Assembly: GCF_001029445.1 (NCBI RefSeq) | Contig: NZ_LDOT01000013.1 | Span: forward strand, 1-64,000 | Source: Photobacterium aquae | GTDB taxonomy: Bacteria; Pseudomonadota; Gammaproteobacteria; Enterobacterales; Vibrionaceae | Length of the DNA: 64,000 nucleotides | Direction of reading: 5' to 3' | Shown: one piece after another, positions 7,881 to 16,292 of the stretch | How the letters are laid out: every line of letters begins with the position of its first letter | How positions within the stretch are numbered: position 1 is the stretch's first letter | Position numbers and translations under genes: made by a program | The notes under the pieces: model-generated | Seen by the model: the letters and a program-made list of their open reading frames with translations, nothing else | Told to the model about the DNA's origin: nothing | Databases searched by the model: none

Positions 7881-8294
7881 ATGGGACTAATACTCGGGCC
7901 AGTAATTATTTTTTGGATGGTATCTTTCTTTTACTCTTGGCGTATGGGATATATTATTTTTATAGATAAACCATTCTTTCCCTATATAGTATCAGTGATC
8001 CTCATCGCAATCATCGTGGCTTTAATATATGTTTTTATCGGTTTGTTTACGTTTAAAGATCACCGAGAGCTTGCAATGTTTGAAATACCCTGGGTTTTTC
8101 TTTTAAATAAACATTCATTCCTTATATTTGTTTCATCTATGTTAATTTACTTTTTTGGAGGAAATATCTTTAATGGCGATATACCAAAAACCATAATTTT
8201 TATTCTTGCATTTTCGATCTCTTTGGGAAGCTTAGTTGGATGTTTTAGTGCTAGTGCATTTATGCAAAAATACAATATATCTGAGACGCATTAA
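7881..8294 (+). CDS. Hypothetical multi-pass membrane protein (cassette gene)
   Basis: I do not recognise the family. The 137-residue product is very hydrophobic, with about four transmembrane segments (roughly residues 3-22, 30-52, 74-92 and 98-122) and short charged loops. A good GGAGGA ribosome-binding site lies at 7871-7876, just before the ATG at 7881. It sits 17 bp after an IS110 end and is followed by another, in place of attC sites. Such small membrane proteins are common as cassette cargo; no role can be assigned. Confidence 0.7.
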   Translation: MGLILGPVIIFWMVSFFYSWRMGYIIFIDKPFFPYIVSVILIAIIVALIYVFIGLFTFKDHRELAMFEIPWVFLLNKHSFLIFVSSMLIYFFGGNIFNGDIPKTIIFILAFSISLGSLVGCFSASAFMQKYNISETH

Positions 8295-8399
8295 TAAACT
8301 TAACACACATTGAGGGTCTCCTACAGTGGTCTCACTGCTGCCTGCGACTAGGCCTAACTTGGCGTCCCCTTGGCCATACATCGTAGCAAGCACGATTCA

Positions 8400-8787
8400 A
8401 ATAGAATGGCTATATCAGCGTTAATTAGTTTCAGGCTCAGGTGTAAGCACTTTATTGTTCGCGTTGGTGCGCAACAATGGGGATGCCATGATCTTAACTA
8501 TATGGCCGAGCTTGGTTAATTCTCGCGCCCAGTAATGGGAACTGCCGCAGGCTTCCATTCCGATAATGGCAGACGCAAGTTGACAAAGAATGTAAGTACT
8601 TTTGCTCGAGATATTGTTTTGTGGATCAGGGTGTTGCCATTGGCATCCTCACCGTGGATAGTGAAGAAATGTTTGGCTAAATCAATGCCATAGATAGAAG
8701 GTGACATGGTGGCCACCGAACGTTTTCTTACTCAGACTCACCAAGTGTGGCAGAGTCTTGATGAGGGGGAGCCCATGTCATTCGTTA
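8400..8787 (-). mobile_element. IS110-family N-terminal end (longest copy)
   Basis: The minus strand from about 8716 encodes the N-terminal IS110 transposase region (SIYGIDLAKHFFTIHGED, TLIHKTISRAKVLTFF), and in shifted frames EWKPAA for the usual GMEACGS motif, RELTKLGH and KIMAS. The stretch GTTCGC-GTTG-GTGCGCAACAA near 8457-8477 is also present at 1379-1405. It ends GTCATTCGTTA 37 bp before the next gene. Confidence 0.75.
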
Positions 8788-8823
8788 TGTGTCACCCACT
8801 AAATCATAGGATTAGATAATTCC

Positions 8824-9402
8824 ATGGAAGAGATTGAAGAGGATATCAAAATTAGAACCTCCAAAGAGGTTGCAGAGCGGGTCCTTGGATTAATTGCCTC
8901 AGTAGGAAAGGTACACTTTCCAGAAGAAAATATTAAATGGATCAAAAATAATAATATTGAACAATATTTATCTACCTTAGAATCTGAATTCATTAACACA
9001 CCAAGACCAGACCACCAAGATCTAGTCAACTTCTCTTGGAGAGTGGAGGCACTTGTTTCTTTACTCTGGTGCTTGAAAGGCTTGGATGAAATGCCCGCTT
9101 TTGATGAACAGTTTGATATTTGGGAAAATGAGCTAGTTATTAAAGCTGTTAGCAATACAAACGAATTTCTCAACTGTGCAGAATTAAGAGACAGCGAAGC
9201 CATAGACAATATGGAGTCTTTTTTGTACCACCAACATTGGCGTGTTAGAGATCGAGATCTTGGTTTTAACAACGACCGACCAGGTGAAGACGATCCCGAT
9301 ATAAACGAGCTTGATTCTGGTATTGTTTACGAGCGTCGTTACGGCATGAGTTGGGTGTCAGGCTTCGGCGAATCATGGGATGACGTACCAACAGACACAT
9401 AA
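8824..9402 (+). CDS. DUF4272 domain protein (cassette gene)
   Basis: The 192-residue protein matches my memory of DUF4272 well: RTSKEVAERVLGL near the start, SWRVEALVSLLWCLKGLDEMP in the middle, FLYHQHWRVRDRDL, and the closing block VYERRYGMSWVSGFGESWDDVPTDT (given here as its two key parts, VYERRY and WDDV-TDT). The family is of unknown function and is found in many bacteria, often near polymorphic toxin or mobile regions. The protein is acidic and soluble, with no signal peptide. The stop codon TAA at 9400-9402 is itself the first bases of an IS110 end (TAACAAACG), so the end of the gene and the mobile-element boundary coincide. Confidence 0.8.
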   Translation: MEEIEEDIKIRTSKEVAERVLGLIASVGKVHFPEENIKWIKNNNIEQYLSTLESEFINTPRPDHQDLVNFSWRVEALVSLLWCLKGLDEMPAFDEQFDIWENELVIKAVSNTNEFLNCAELRDSEAIDNMESFLYHQHWRVRDRDLGFNNDRPGEDDPDINELDSGIVYERRYGMSWVSGFGESWDDVPTDT

Positions 9403-9445
9403 CAAACGACTATGGCGTCAATAGCTAAATTTTAGCCATGTTTAC
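9400..9445 (-). mobile_element. IS110-family element, short transposase-stop end
   Basis: TAACAAACGACTATGGCGTC followed by AATAGCTAA is identical to the outer end at 1058 for 30 bases and then diverges. Only the terminal non-coding bases and the last transposase codons remain. Confidence 0.6.
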
Positions 9446-9545
9446 CTACTCGCGATTAGCGTGGCTGATCATGAGGGCTTCGGTAATGGTGAACTGATAG
9501 ATATCACAAGCACAAACTGATACGGCTGTTATATCTAAGGTAGCA

Positions 9546-10244
9546 ATGACAAACCAAAATTCGATATTAGGCGGTTTTATCATAGTAAAGGTAAACCCAG
9601 ATAGTTCTGGATTGAAACATTATGTCAGTGTTTCTGCTGATATATGCCCACAGTTTCCAGGCGTAGCCGGATTCTGGTGGAATGACTATACAAATCGTAA
9701 ACAAGAAGATTATTTAATCAATACTGGTATACCCATAGCACGTTACACAGAGATTAAAGAGTGGGCTCAATGCGCTTTTGAGATCAAATTCGGCTGGGTC
9801 AGCATATTCTATGCGCTTAGCGACGCAAAAGAAGCAAAACGTCGATTTTTTAGAAATGACCCGTCTATTCGAATCATTGCCATCGGTTTTTCAGCCCAAG
9901 ATTCTATTGACCTTCTCGATGGTTGGACTCCAGATAGTAACAAACCCATTATTGGAGAGCGAGCATTACTAAAGATGCTATTTTTGGGCAACAATATTCC
10001 GGAAAAATGGCCAACGTTAGGGTATGAGGTAGTCGAATGCTCATCAGGGATGCTTGGGGAGTCCTGGATGATACAAGATGGCCTTATCGAAAAATGCGCC
10101 ATTGCAACCGGCCAAGTAATACCTGAAACAGGATTGTGTGAAACGTTTGAATCTGCGGAACTATGTAGAAAATACATAGAAAAAAGTGGTATAGCCGATG
10201 AGGAAGGGCCATGGTTTTCAATACAATTGGTAGATTGCACATAG
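9546..10244 (+). CDS. Hypothetical protein (cassette gene)
   Basis: I do not recognise this 232-residue protein. It looks soluble and acidic, with a tryptophan-rich region early (GFWWNDY, IKEWAQCAFEI) and SIQLVDCT at the C-terminus; no signal peptide, membrane segment or nucleotide-binding motif is apparent. The start at 9546 is preceded by AAGGTAG. It lies about 100 bp downstream of the IS110 end at 9400 and about 120 bp before the next gene, with no obvious attC on either side, so the cassette boundaries are worn away. Confidence 0.65.
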   Translation: MTNQNSILGGFIIVKVNPDSSGLKHYVSVSADICPQFPGVAGFWWNDYTNRKQEDYLINTGIPIARYTEIKEWAQCAFEIKFGWVSIFYALSDAKEAKRRFFRNDPSIRIIAIGFSAQDSIDLLDGWTPDSNKPIIGERALLKMLFLGNNIPEKWPTLGYEVVECSSGMLGESWMIQDGLIEKCAIATGQVIPETGLCETFESAELCRKYIEKSGIADEEGPWFSIQLVDCT

Positions 10245-10367
10245 GACCATGAATAGATTATATAGCAGAAAAAACAGCTTCAAACGACAACAGCGAATCG
10301 ACATTTAAGGATTAAATGTGCAACAAAGTACCCATTATGTCATTTCCAATAATTTTTAGGAATATAC

Positions 10368-10802
10368 ATGTTTCGAACATTAATACTTTACAGCATAATT
10401 TTCATTAGCTGTCCTAGCTTCAGTTCATTTGAGATAAATGGCACATATAAGCAATATATAGAAGATGGTATTTATTCAACATTAACTGTTGAAAAAAATG
10501 ACCAAAATAGTGTATTCATATCACTTGATTGCCAATATGGCCCACCAAATTTCAACTCTGGAATCGTAGTAAAAACGCTTTTAGCGTTAAATGACAATGC
10601 TGTTCGTTATAATAAAGTATATATTGATAATGAACCTTGCATAATTGATATAAAATTTTCTGAAAACAAAGCGGTTGTTTCTCAAACTGCTGGACATGGC
10701 GCAGTCTGTGGTTTTGGTATGAAAGTAATATGTGACGGGGTCTTTACAAAAAATCCACCATTAAAAACGAACATCTCACTCCATAGTAACAATAATCGAT
10801 GA
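10368..10802 (+). CDS. Hypothetical exported protein (cassette gene)
   Basis: The 144-residue product begins with a typical signal peptide (MFRTLILYSIIFISCPSFSS, cleavage likely near SFSS-FEI) and is probably periplasmic. The mature part starts FEINGTYKQYIEDGIYSTL, the kind of beta-rich opening seen in small lipocalin-like or lysozyme-inhibitor-like proteins, and has four cysteines (LDCQYG, EPCIID, AVCGFG, VICDG) that could form two disulfides. This fold suggestion is weak. A TTTAGGAATAT stretch before the ATG may serve as ribosome-binding site. Confidence 0.6.
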   Translation: MFRTLILYSIIFISCPSFSSFEINGTYKQYIEDGIYSTLTVEKNDQNSVFISLDCQYGPPNFNSGIVVKTLLALNDNAVRYNKVYIDNEPCIIDIKFSENKAVVSQTAGHGAVCGFGMKVICDGVFTKNPPLKTNISLHSNNNR

Positions 10803-10880
10803 TTCATTGGATTTATTGTTGACTTGATAAAACGTTAATAAGAAAATTAAATAAAAGTAATAATATACTATACGTAGAAT

Positions 10881-11207
10881 ATGAATAAATTAATTAATCA
10901 CTTAAGAACGTTGTCTACTAGTGAGCTCGATGAAATATTAGATAAGAGAGACTCTGATATTTTTGATTGCGCTTGGTGCTCGGCAGATGCCGCAATACCT
11001 GAACCTGCAACGAGATTCAATACGAATAATATATTTATAACGTTATCAGAAGCTACTAATAGCCATGAGATTTGTTCTTACATTTCGGATGATCTTGAGT
11101 TAATTCATAAAGCCAAGGTTGCTTCTTATAAATCAGAATTTATTGATTATTTAGAAAAGAGTTACGAAGAAGGAGCTATTCCATGCGAATGGAAAACTAA
11201 CCTTTAG
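10881..11207 (+). CDS. Hypothetical small protein (cassette gene)
   Basis: This 108-residue soluble protein is unrecognised. It begins with an amphipathic stretch (LINHLRTLSTSELDEILDKRD) and contains two cysteines close together (DCAWCSAD) as well as SHEICSYIS and IPCEW. Acidic, cassette-sized proteins of this kind are often immunity proteins or antitoxins, but nothing in the sequence proves that, and no toxin gene is adjacent. No strong ribosome-binding site is visible before the ATG. The 270 bp that follow contain no gene. Confidence 0.5.
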   Translation: MNKLINHLRTLSTSELDEILDKRDSDIFDCAWCSADAAIPEPATRFNTNNIFITLSEATNSHEICSYISDDLELIHKAKVASYKSEFIDYLEKSYEEGAIPCEWKTNL

Positions 11208-11476
11208 CCAAAAACCAAACTCATAAAGTGAGGTAAAGCCTGGATTATATACCTAGCAAAATGCTTTCTTCGAAGAAATCTATCTCATTAATTTCAAGAG
11301 CCAGATTCTTTTGCAAATTTCACAGAAATACCAAATAAGTATGAAAAAGTAATATCTAGTAGTATAAAACAGACTATTACCTATAGTTTTAATATCTAAA
11401 AATGACTGTCACTTAGAGCTTACACTAACAAGAGTATTATCTCTGCTTGAGAGGCTATATATTCATAATCAAGAGT
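11208..11476. other. Non-coding AT-rich stretch between cassettes
   Basis: No credible open frame, attC stem or insertion-sequence end was found. It is AT-rich and may contain the promoter of the broken gene that follows. Confidence 0.4.
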
Positions 11477-11760
11477 ATGAACACAAAACTAATACCAATA
11501 GAAAATATATTCCCTGAAATTATGGTTGGTACACCAACTCCAATGATTTTTACTGATGAACATGTCGTTAAGTTGGCTTAGATCGATACTGAAGATGATG
11601 TGGCATTAGTTACCTTTGATCATTACTTCGAATTTCGTATGGGTATCCGGCAGAAAATGCTATATCTAAAAGCCCTCTTGGGGAGAACCAAATTATATTC
11701 ACAATCTATCCACTTCCCATGAACGTAGATTTGACTGTATTAAAAGTGGTTACGGGATAA
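11477..11760 (+). pseudogene. Broken small cassette gene
   Basis: From an ATG at 11477 the frame reads MNTKLIPIENIFPEIMVG, PTPMIFTDEHVVKLA and then an in-frame TAG at 11578. The same frame continues beyond the stop with DTEDDVALVTFDHYFEFRMG. A one-base shift then gives PAENAISKSPLGENQ and FTIYPLPMNVDLTVLKVVTG with a TAA at 11758. With both lesions repaired the product would be about 94 residues. The family is unknown. The reading-through of plausible protein on both sides is the reason for calling a pseudogene rather than spacer. Confidence 0.55.
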
Positions 11761-11847
11761 AAACATGCGTTAATTACCCTAAAACAAGCATTAATAGATG
11801 AAGTATGCAACAATAGCTAAAACAGTGTTGGACGATAAGGAGTAAAA

Positions 11848-12228
11848 ATGACCAATGTGCCTATTATAAAGGATGATGAAAATCAACATCCAATTCCCAG
11901 TGCTTGGCGACCTATATTCTCAAAAGTTATAAATTCTTTTGTTAATGGTACCTATATGCCTTCTTTAGGATTTGAAAATGTTAAGCCGATTACCAAAGAG
12001 ACCGCAGAATATATAAAAGAAAATATAGATGCCTATGGAGAAACATTAATTCCTCTACCCGATGAAGCATGGGAATCTTCAGTTTGTATGTGGATGGGAA
12101 ATCATTGGGATGTACTTATCGATCTTTGGACGGCTGACGCAGGCGCGAGTGATCTAGTTCTTGGGGCAAAAGTTTTAGAGACAGATGGCGGTCATATCAT
12201 TGAAATTATTATGGTTTATGTACCTTAA
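11848..12228 (+). CDS. Hypothetical small protein, possibly DUF7668-like (cassette gene)
   Basis: The 126-residue soluble, acidic protein has IPSAWRPIFSKVINSFVNG near the start, LPDEAWESSVCMWMGNHWD in the middle and LIDLWTADAGASDLVL near residue 95. The pattern PxAWRP...L-P...W-SSV-QWM...DLWT resembles a small family I remember as DUF7668, which has no known function; this is from memory and uncertain. The ATG at 11848 has a good AAGGAG ribosome-binding site. The size and acidity would fit an immunity protein, but this is only inference. Confidence 0.65.
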   Translation: MTNVPIIKDDENQHPIPSAWRPIFSKVINSFVNGTYMPSLGFENVKPITKETAEYIKENIDAYGETLIPLPDEAWESSVCMWMGNHWDVLIDLWTADAGASDLVLGAKVLETDGGHIIEIIMVYVP

Positions 12229-12249
12229 AAAATACATTCACCATGCCAA

Positions 12250-12435
12250 TACGAGTGTGATATTAACTTGGCCAGTATAGATGCTCCTATTTATACAGTA
12301 CTAGGCGAAAAAATTGCAAACTCTGCACGAATCTTAGATCTTGATATTATTTTTTGGTTCACCATCTTGCCTATATAATATTGGCCGTGGATACTTATGT
12401 TCAGCACAATCAATATCATTGATTATAAGATAAAG
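12250..12435 (-). mobile_element. Decayed IS110-family N-terminal end
   Basis: The sequence follows the same track as 7640-7785 with many substitutions: GCAAACTCTGCACGAATCTT for GCAAACGTTGCAAGAACCTT, then TTGATATTATTTTT, CCGTGGATACT, and CAATATCATTGATTATAAGATAAAG for CAATGCTATAGATAGAAAG. It lies just before the next cassette gene. It is recognisable only by comparison with the other copies. Confidence 0.5.
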
Positions 12436-12442
12436 AGGAATT

Positions 12443-12925
12443 ATGACTAAAATCTATTTCATCTGTGGATTTATTGGTTCAGGTAAAACGACCTATTCCA
12501 AAGCTCTTGCAGAAAAACATGGAGCCTTTAGATTTTCCATTGATGAATGGATGATCCCTCTCTATGGCGAACATATGGAACGCGAGGTCTTTGATAACCG
12601 ACTGGCTACTCTTCAAGGCTTATTCAAAGAGTCTGCAATACAACTGTTTTCTTTAGGTGTTCCAGTTATTTTTGACTTTGGTTTCTGGAGTAAAGCTGAC
12701 CGGGATGCTTTTACTGATTGGGCATCAAATGAAGGTGTTAGCTGTGAAGTTCATTATCTAGATGTCCCTTTTGACACTTGTAAGCAGAGAGCATTTTCTC
12801 GTAACTCAAAACGGAATGGTAAGTCTTACGAAATGACACCGGAAATGCTCGAATTATTCTGGTCTTGGTTTGAGATTCCAACCGCAAGTGAAAATATCGA
12901 GTGGGTTAAGTCAATACCTATCTGA
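12443..12925 (+). CDS. P-loop (AAA_33-type) kinase-like ATPase (cassette gene)
   Basis: The 160-residue protein opens with a Walker A motif, GFIGSGKTT at residues 9-17, in the short-chain P-loop kinase arrangement (MTKIYFICGFIGSGKTT), followed by SIDEWM, a Walker-B-like VIFDFGFWSK near residue 74 and a lid region with arginines (CKQRAFSRNSKR). This is the layout of AAA_33/zeta-toxin/chloramphenicol-phosphotransferase-like small kinases. The substrate may be a nucleotide, sugar or antibiotic; it cannot be told. AAGAGGAATT is the ribosome-binding site for the ATG at 12443. No antitoxin-like partner is adjacent. Confidence 0.8.
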   Translation: MTKIYFICGFIGSGKTTYSKALAEKHGAFRFSIDEWMIPLYGEHMEREVFDNRLATLQGLFKESAIQLFSLGVPVIFDFGFWSKADRDAFTDWASNEGVSCEVHYLDVPFDTCKQRAFSRNSKRNGKSYEMTPEMLELFWSWFEIPTASENIEWVKSIPI

Positions 12926-13284
12926 AGTATTGAGCAAGCCTCCTCTCCTCTTACTATGTTAAGACTGTGAATTGTTAATAAAATAACTGCTATTATCATC
13001 ATGATGATATCGATCTACTTAAGCTGAAAACCCTACTACCTCAGATTTTTCTACAATCCGGAAATTAGCAAAAAAAATAAACACCTTTAATCATGATATT
13101 ATTGGTGCATCAAACTGTTGCCTTTGGTATCCTCGCCATTGATAATGAAGTGTTATATCAAAGAAAATCGATATCGCAGATAAAGAGTGACTTTGATAAC
13201 TTATCAAGATTTTCCAAATGTAGCAAAATCTAGATATGAGCAAATCCTTGTCATTCATCATGCATTCAATAATATTGAGGATTT
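12926..13284 (-). mobile_element. Spacer with decayed IS110-family N-terminal end
   Basis: No gene is present. From about 13100 to 13260 the sequence resembles the other IS110 ends: TTGCCTTTGGTATCCTCGCC for TTGCCATTGGCATCCTCACC, then AATCGATATCGCAGATAAAGAGTGAC, and TAGCAAAATCTAGATATGAG up to GTCATTCATCA. The part before 13100 is featureless. The next gene starts 25 bp after its end. Confidence 0.5.
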
Positions 13285-13806
13285 ATGAAAAAAATAATTA
13301 TAGCCGCATGTCTTTCATCGCTTTGGGGATGTGCAGATTCACATAATTTAAATATTGCTGAATCAAATGTATCAACAAAAATTAATTCAACAAATTCTAT
13401 CTATATTGCACTATCAAAAGATGGATCATATGGTAATCATTATTATACTGGTTCAGGTAATATGTTAAGCAAAACCATTCAATCAAGTCTGCTTAAAAGA
13501 CTAAATAACGTTGAAATTGCAAAACAACCAGAGTTATTTAATGATGCTTTAATTTCTGCGAAACAAGGTGGCTATGATTATTTATTCTATCCAACAATAA
13601 TGCATTGGGAAGATCGTGCAACAGAATGGTCAGCAAAACCGGACAAGGTGACAGTAAAAATTTCAGTTATTGATGTTGATACTCAGGCAGAGATTAAATC
13701 AGCTATTGTTGATGGAAAAAGTGGTCTAGCTACCTTTGGTGGTGATCATCCACAGGATCTTCTTCCTATTCCAGTTGAAAAATTCACAACAGCACTATTT
13801 AATTAA
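13285..13806 (+). CDS. DUF4823-like lipoprotein (last cassette gene)
   Basis: The 173-residue product has a lipoprotein signal peptide (MKKIIIAACLSSLWGC, lipobox LWGC with Cys16), so it is anchored to a membrane on the periplasmic side. The mature part, with YIALSKDGSYGNHYYTGSG, YDYLFYPTIMHWEDRATEWS and VKISVIDVDTQAEI, matches my memory of the DUF4823 family, whose function is unknown. TGAGGATTT is the ribosome-binding site. It is the rightmost gene of AT-rich cassette character; the next gene, creC, is GC-richer and points the other way. Confidence 0.75.
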   Translation: MKKIIIAACLSSLWGCADSHNLNIAESNVSTKINSTNSIYIALSKDGSYGNHYYTGSGNMLSKTIQSSLLKRLNNVEIAKQPELFNDALISAKQGGYDYLFYPTIMHWEDRATEWSAKPDKVTVKISVIDVDTQAEIKSAIVDGKSGLATFGGDHPQDLLPIPVEKFTTALFN

Positions 13807-13839
13807 TTCATTGAATAAAAAATAATACATAACAGATAA

Positions 13840-13862
13840 GGATAGGTGCTCAACACCTATCC
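13840..13862 (-). terminator. Hairpin between cassette array and creC
   Basis: GGATAGGTG / CACCTATCC with a 5-nt loop lies between two convergent genes. Read leftward it is followed by TTATCTGTTATG, so it is better placed to end creC transcription, but it could serve both sides. Confidence 0.5.
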
Positions 13863-13928
13863 CCACAACTAACTCTGAATGTTCCCGCTTGCTTTTATTC
13901 TTCCCAGTATAGGGCGGAATACCCAAAT

Positions 13929-15374
13929 CTAAACAGAAGGAAAAAACAAGGTAACTTTTACACCGTTATCTTGGTTAGCTATCTCAAGTTGCCCTCTATG
14001 CAACTTGACAACCTGCTCAACGAAATTTAGTCCTAACCCCGTGCTCTTCATTCCATTTTCACGGGCCAATGAATAAAAACGCTCCGTTAACCGCGACATA
14101 GCATAATCGGGGATCTGCGGGCCGGTATTACTCACAGACAGTGTCACCCCCTGTTTGGAACGTGTTGCCTGCCATTCAATGACACCACCTTGGTAGACAA
14201 AATCCAACGCGTTATCCATCAAATTAAACAGGGCCTGCTTTAACAGAAAACTGTCACCGAGCACCATAGCGCCTTCATCAACCGCCACGTTGCAGATAAT
14301 TGCCTTAGCACTTAGCCGTGCATCGGATGCCTGCACCACCTCATCCACCGCATCATTAAGGGAGATCGGTACCAAGGTTTCAAGCTGCGGCCGTTTTTCT
14401 AGTCGGGCCAATTCCAATAGCTTGTCGATCAAAGACTGCATACGATCGCTCTCGCGCTCGATATTATTGGCGAAACGGGCAATTTTCTCTTGTGGCAGTG
14501 GCATCTGCAATATTTCGCTCGCCCCCTTGATTGCCGAAAGCGGGCTTTTTAGCTCATGGGTCAAGGTTTGCACGTATTCCTCGACATACTGCTTGCCATC
14601 GAGCTGGTTGCGCATGTTTTCCAACGCGTCACTCAGGGTGTCGTACTCATAAAAAATACGGAATGTCGGCTTGGCCACTTTTTCACCCTGCCCCATTTTC
14701 AGCGCGTAATTTTCAAGCTTATTCAAGGCACTGTGCGTACGCCACGCAAACAATGCACCGGCAACCAGAATGATGACACTCATCCAAACTAGCCAAAACA
14801 GAACATTACGCTTTGAAAGATCGATAAAAGGCTGGATAGAACGGTTAGATTTTGCCACCGTCACACTGCCGATAATTTCACCATTATGATAAATCGGCGC
14901 GGCAACATGCATAACAGACGACAACGGATCATTTGGATCTTCAGCCGTGCTGCGAGCACCATACTGACCTCGCAGCGTCAGGTAGACATCATTCCACTGC
15001 GAATAGTCCTTGCCCACGTCTTTCTGCCATGAATCGGCAATCACTATGCCGTTTTTATCGGTAATATAAATCCGGTGGTTGATTGTATTTTTACCCACAT
15101 CCCAAATTTTGGCCTGCGGCTCACGATTGCCATAAGCGGTTAACAAGACGGCAAAACGGCTTTCAGCAATGCGCCCGCTGGCTACATCTTCCTCAGCCAG
15201 TACTGCCAGCAGGTTCGCCATATCCACCAGCGTTTCTTCCGTTGTTTGGCGGACTGTCGGTTTCAGTTCATGGATCACCGTTTTTCTTACCATGTAGGCT
15301 GTTATTACCACCAAGATGAAACAGAGGAAAAACAGTCGTAACCCTAGCGGGATCCTCGGCCAGCGCGTCATCAC
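13929..15374 (-). CDS. creC: Sensor histidine kinase CreC
   Basis: The 481-residue inner-membrane kinase has a transmembrane helix at about residues 11-31, a periplasmic sensor with the CreC-typical IYITDKNGIVIADS and WNDVYLTLRGQYGARST, a second helix near 190-210, a HAMP-like linker, and a complete kinase core: H-box LTHELKSPLSAIKG, N-box NLMDNALDFV, and G-box STGLGLNFVEQV. Length and periplasmic motifs agree with E. coli CreC, which phosphorylates CreB and controls the cre regulon. The start (GTG at 15374 or ATG at 15371) overlaps the creB stop, so the two are translationally coupled. The usual third gene, creD, is not adjacent here. Confidence 0.9.
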   Translation of the reverse strand: MMTRWPRIPLGLRLFFLCFILVVITAYMVRKTVIHELKPTVRQTTEETLVDMANLLAVLAEEDVASGRIAESRFAVLLTAYGNREPQAKIWDVGKNTINHRIYITDKNGIVIADSWQKDVGKDYSQWNDVYLTLRGQYGARSTAEDPNDPLSSVMHVAAPIYHNGEIIGSVTVAKSNRSIQPFIDLSKRNVLFWLVWMSVIILVAGALFAWRTHSALNKLENYALKMGQGEKVAKPTFRIFYEYDTLSDALENMRNQLDGKQYVEEYVQTLTHELKSPLSAIKGASEILQMPLPQEKIARFANNIERESDRMQSLIDKLLELARLEKRPQLETLVPISLNDAVDEVVQASDARLSAKAIICNVAVDEGAMVLGDSFLLKQALFNLMDNALDFVYQGGVIEWQATRSKQGVTLSVSNTGPQIPDYAMSRLTERFYSLARENGMKSTGLGLNFVEQVVKLHRGQLEIANQDNGVKVTLFFPSV

Positions 15375-16072
15375 TCACCCTTTACACTGTAAAAGTAACC
15401 AAAACCACGCTTGGTACAAATGCGGTCAGAAAGCCCAAAAGGCTTGAGCTTGTTGCGGATAGCCTTGATGTGAGAATCAATATTACGCTCATAAACCGCT
15501 TCAGGGGCCATGTCGGCGGCAATCATCAACTGTTCACGGCTGAGTATATTGGCCGAAACGGACACCAGCCGATCCAGTATTTTATATTCGACGGCGGTAA
15601 GACCTAACATCTGCTCATTTACGCAATAATCAAACTGCTGCGCCACCAGCACATCTGCCTGAACGCTATCAGGCCGTGGCTGAGGTTTCTCAGCAGATAC
15701 AACCGCGCGTGATTTAATCCGTAGCTTGATCCGCGCCAGCATTTCTCTCGGACTGAAGGGTTTTGTCACATAATCATCGGCCCCGATTTCCAAACCGACA
15801 ACCCGGTCGATTTCATCATTTCTCGCAGTGAGAAAGATAATCGGCACATCGGAGAACTCACGAATAGTCTTACACAGCTCAAAGCCATTGCCATCCGGCA
15901 AGCCGACATCCAGCACCAACAAAGCAATATCGTTCGCCCTCAGATATGCCAATCCCTCACCTGCCGTGGCAAACCATGCCGGGTGATAGCCGTCCATTTC
16001 CAATACGTGGATCAGGTTCTCGGCAATAGCCTGTTCATCTTCAATGATGACAACCGTTGATTTTTCACTCAC
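15371..16072 (-). CDS. creB: Response regulator CreB (OmpR family)
   Basis: The receiver domain has the acidic pair IIEDEQ, the phosphoacceptor aspartate in LLVLDVGLPDGNG, the switch threonine in IIFLTARND, and the lysine in VTKPFSP. The C-terminal winged helix (about residues 140-232) with RNIDSHIKAIRNKL is of the OmpR/PhoB DNA-binding type. I prefer the GTG at 16072 (about 233 residues) because the upstream TTG start would add a poor extension. It is the partner of CreC, encoded immediately downstream with overlapping codons, and should activate transcription after phosphorylation. Confidence 0.9.
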   Translation of the reverse strand: MSEKSTVVIIEDEQAIAENLIHVLEMDGYHPAWFATAGEGLAYLRANDIALLVLDVGLPDGNGFELCKTIREFSDVPIIFLTARNDEIDRVVGLEIGADDYVTKPFSPREMLARIKLRIKSRAVVSAEKPQPRPDSVQADVLVAQQFDYCVNEQMLGLTAVEYKILDRLVSVSANILSREQLMIAADMAPEAVYERNIDSHIKAIRNKLKPFGLSDRICTKRGFGYFYSVKGE

Positions 16073-16292
16073 TAATGCGCCCCGCAAAACGAATTCTATT
16101 ATTAGTAAAACAAGCAGTTATCTGCACTGTTATTCTGTGAGGCCAAGACTAGCGGATTACCCGACGCTTAGCAAAGGCGTCTGCAGCGCTTTCAACCCAG
16201 TTATCGACATACCCTTCAAATAAAAAAGACCAGACACCAGCCCCCTATCATAGACCACACTGTAATAGGTGAATGTATAGAAACGGTATGCC

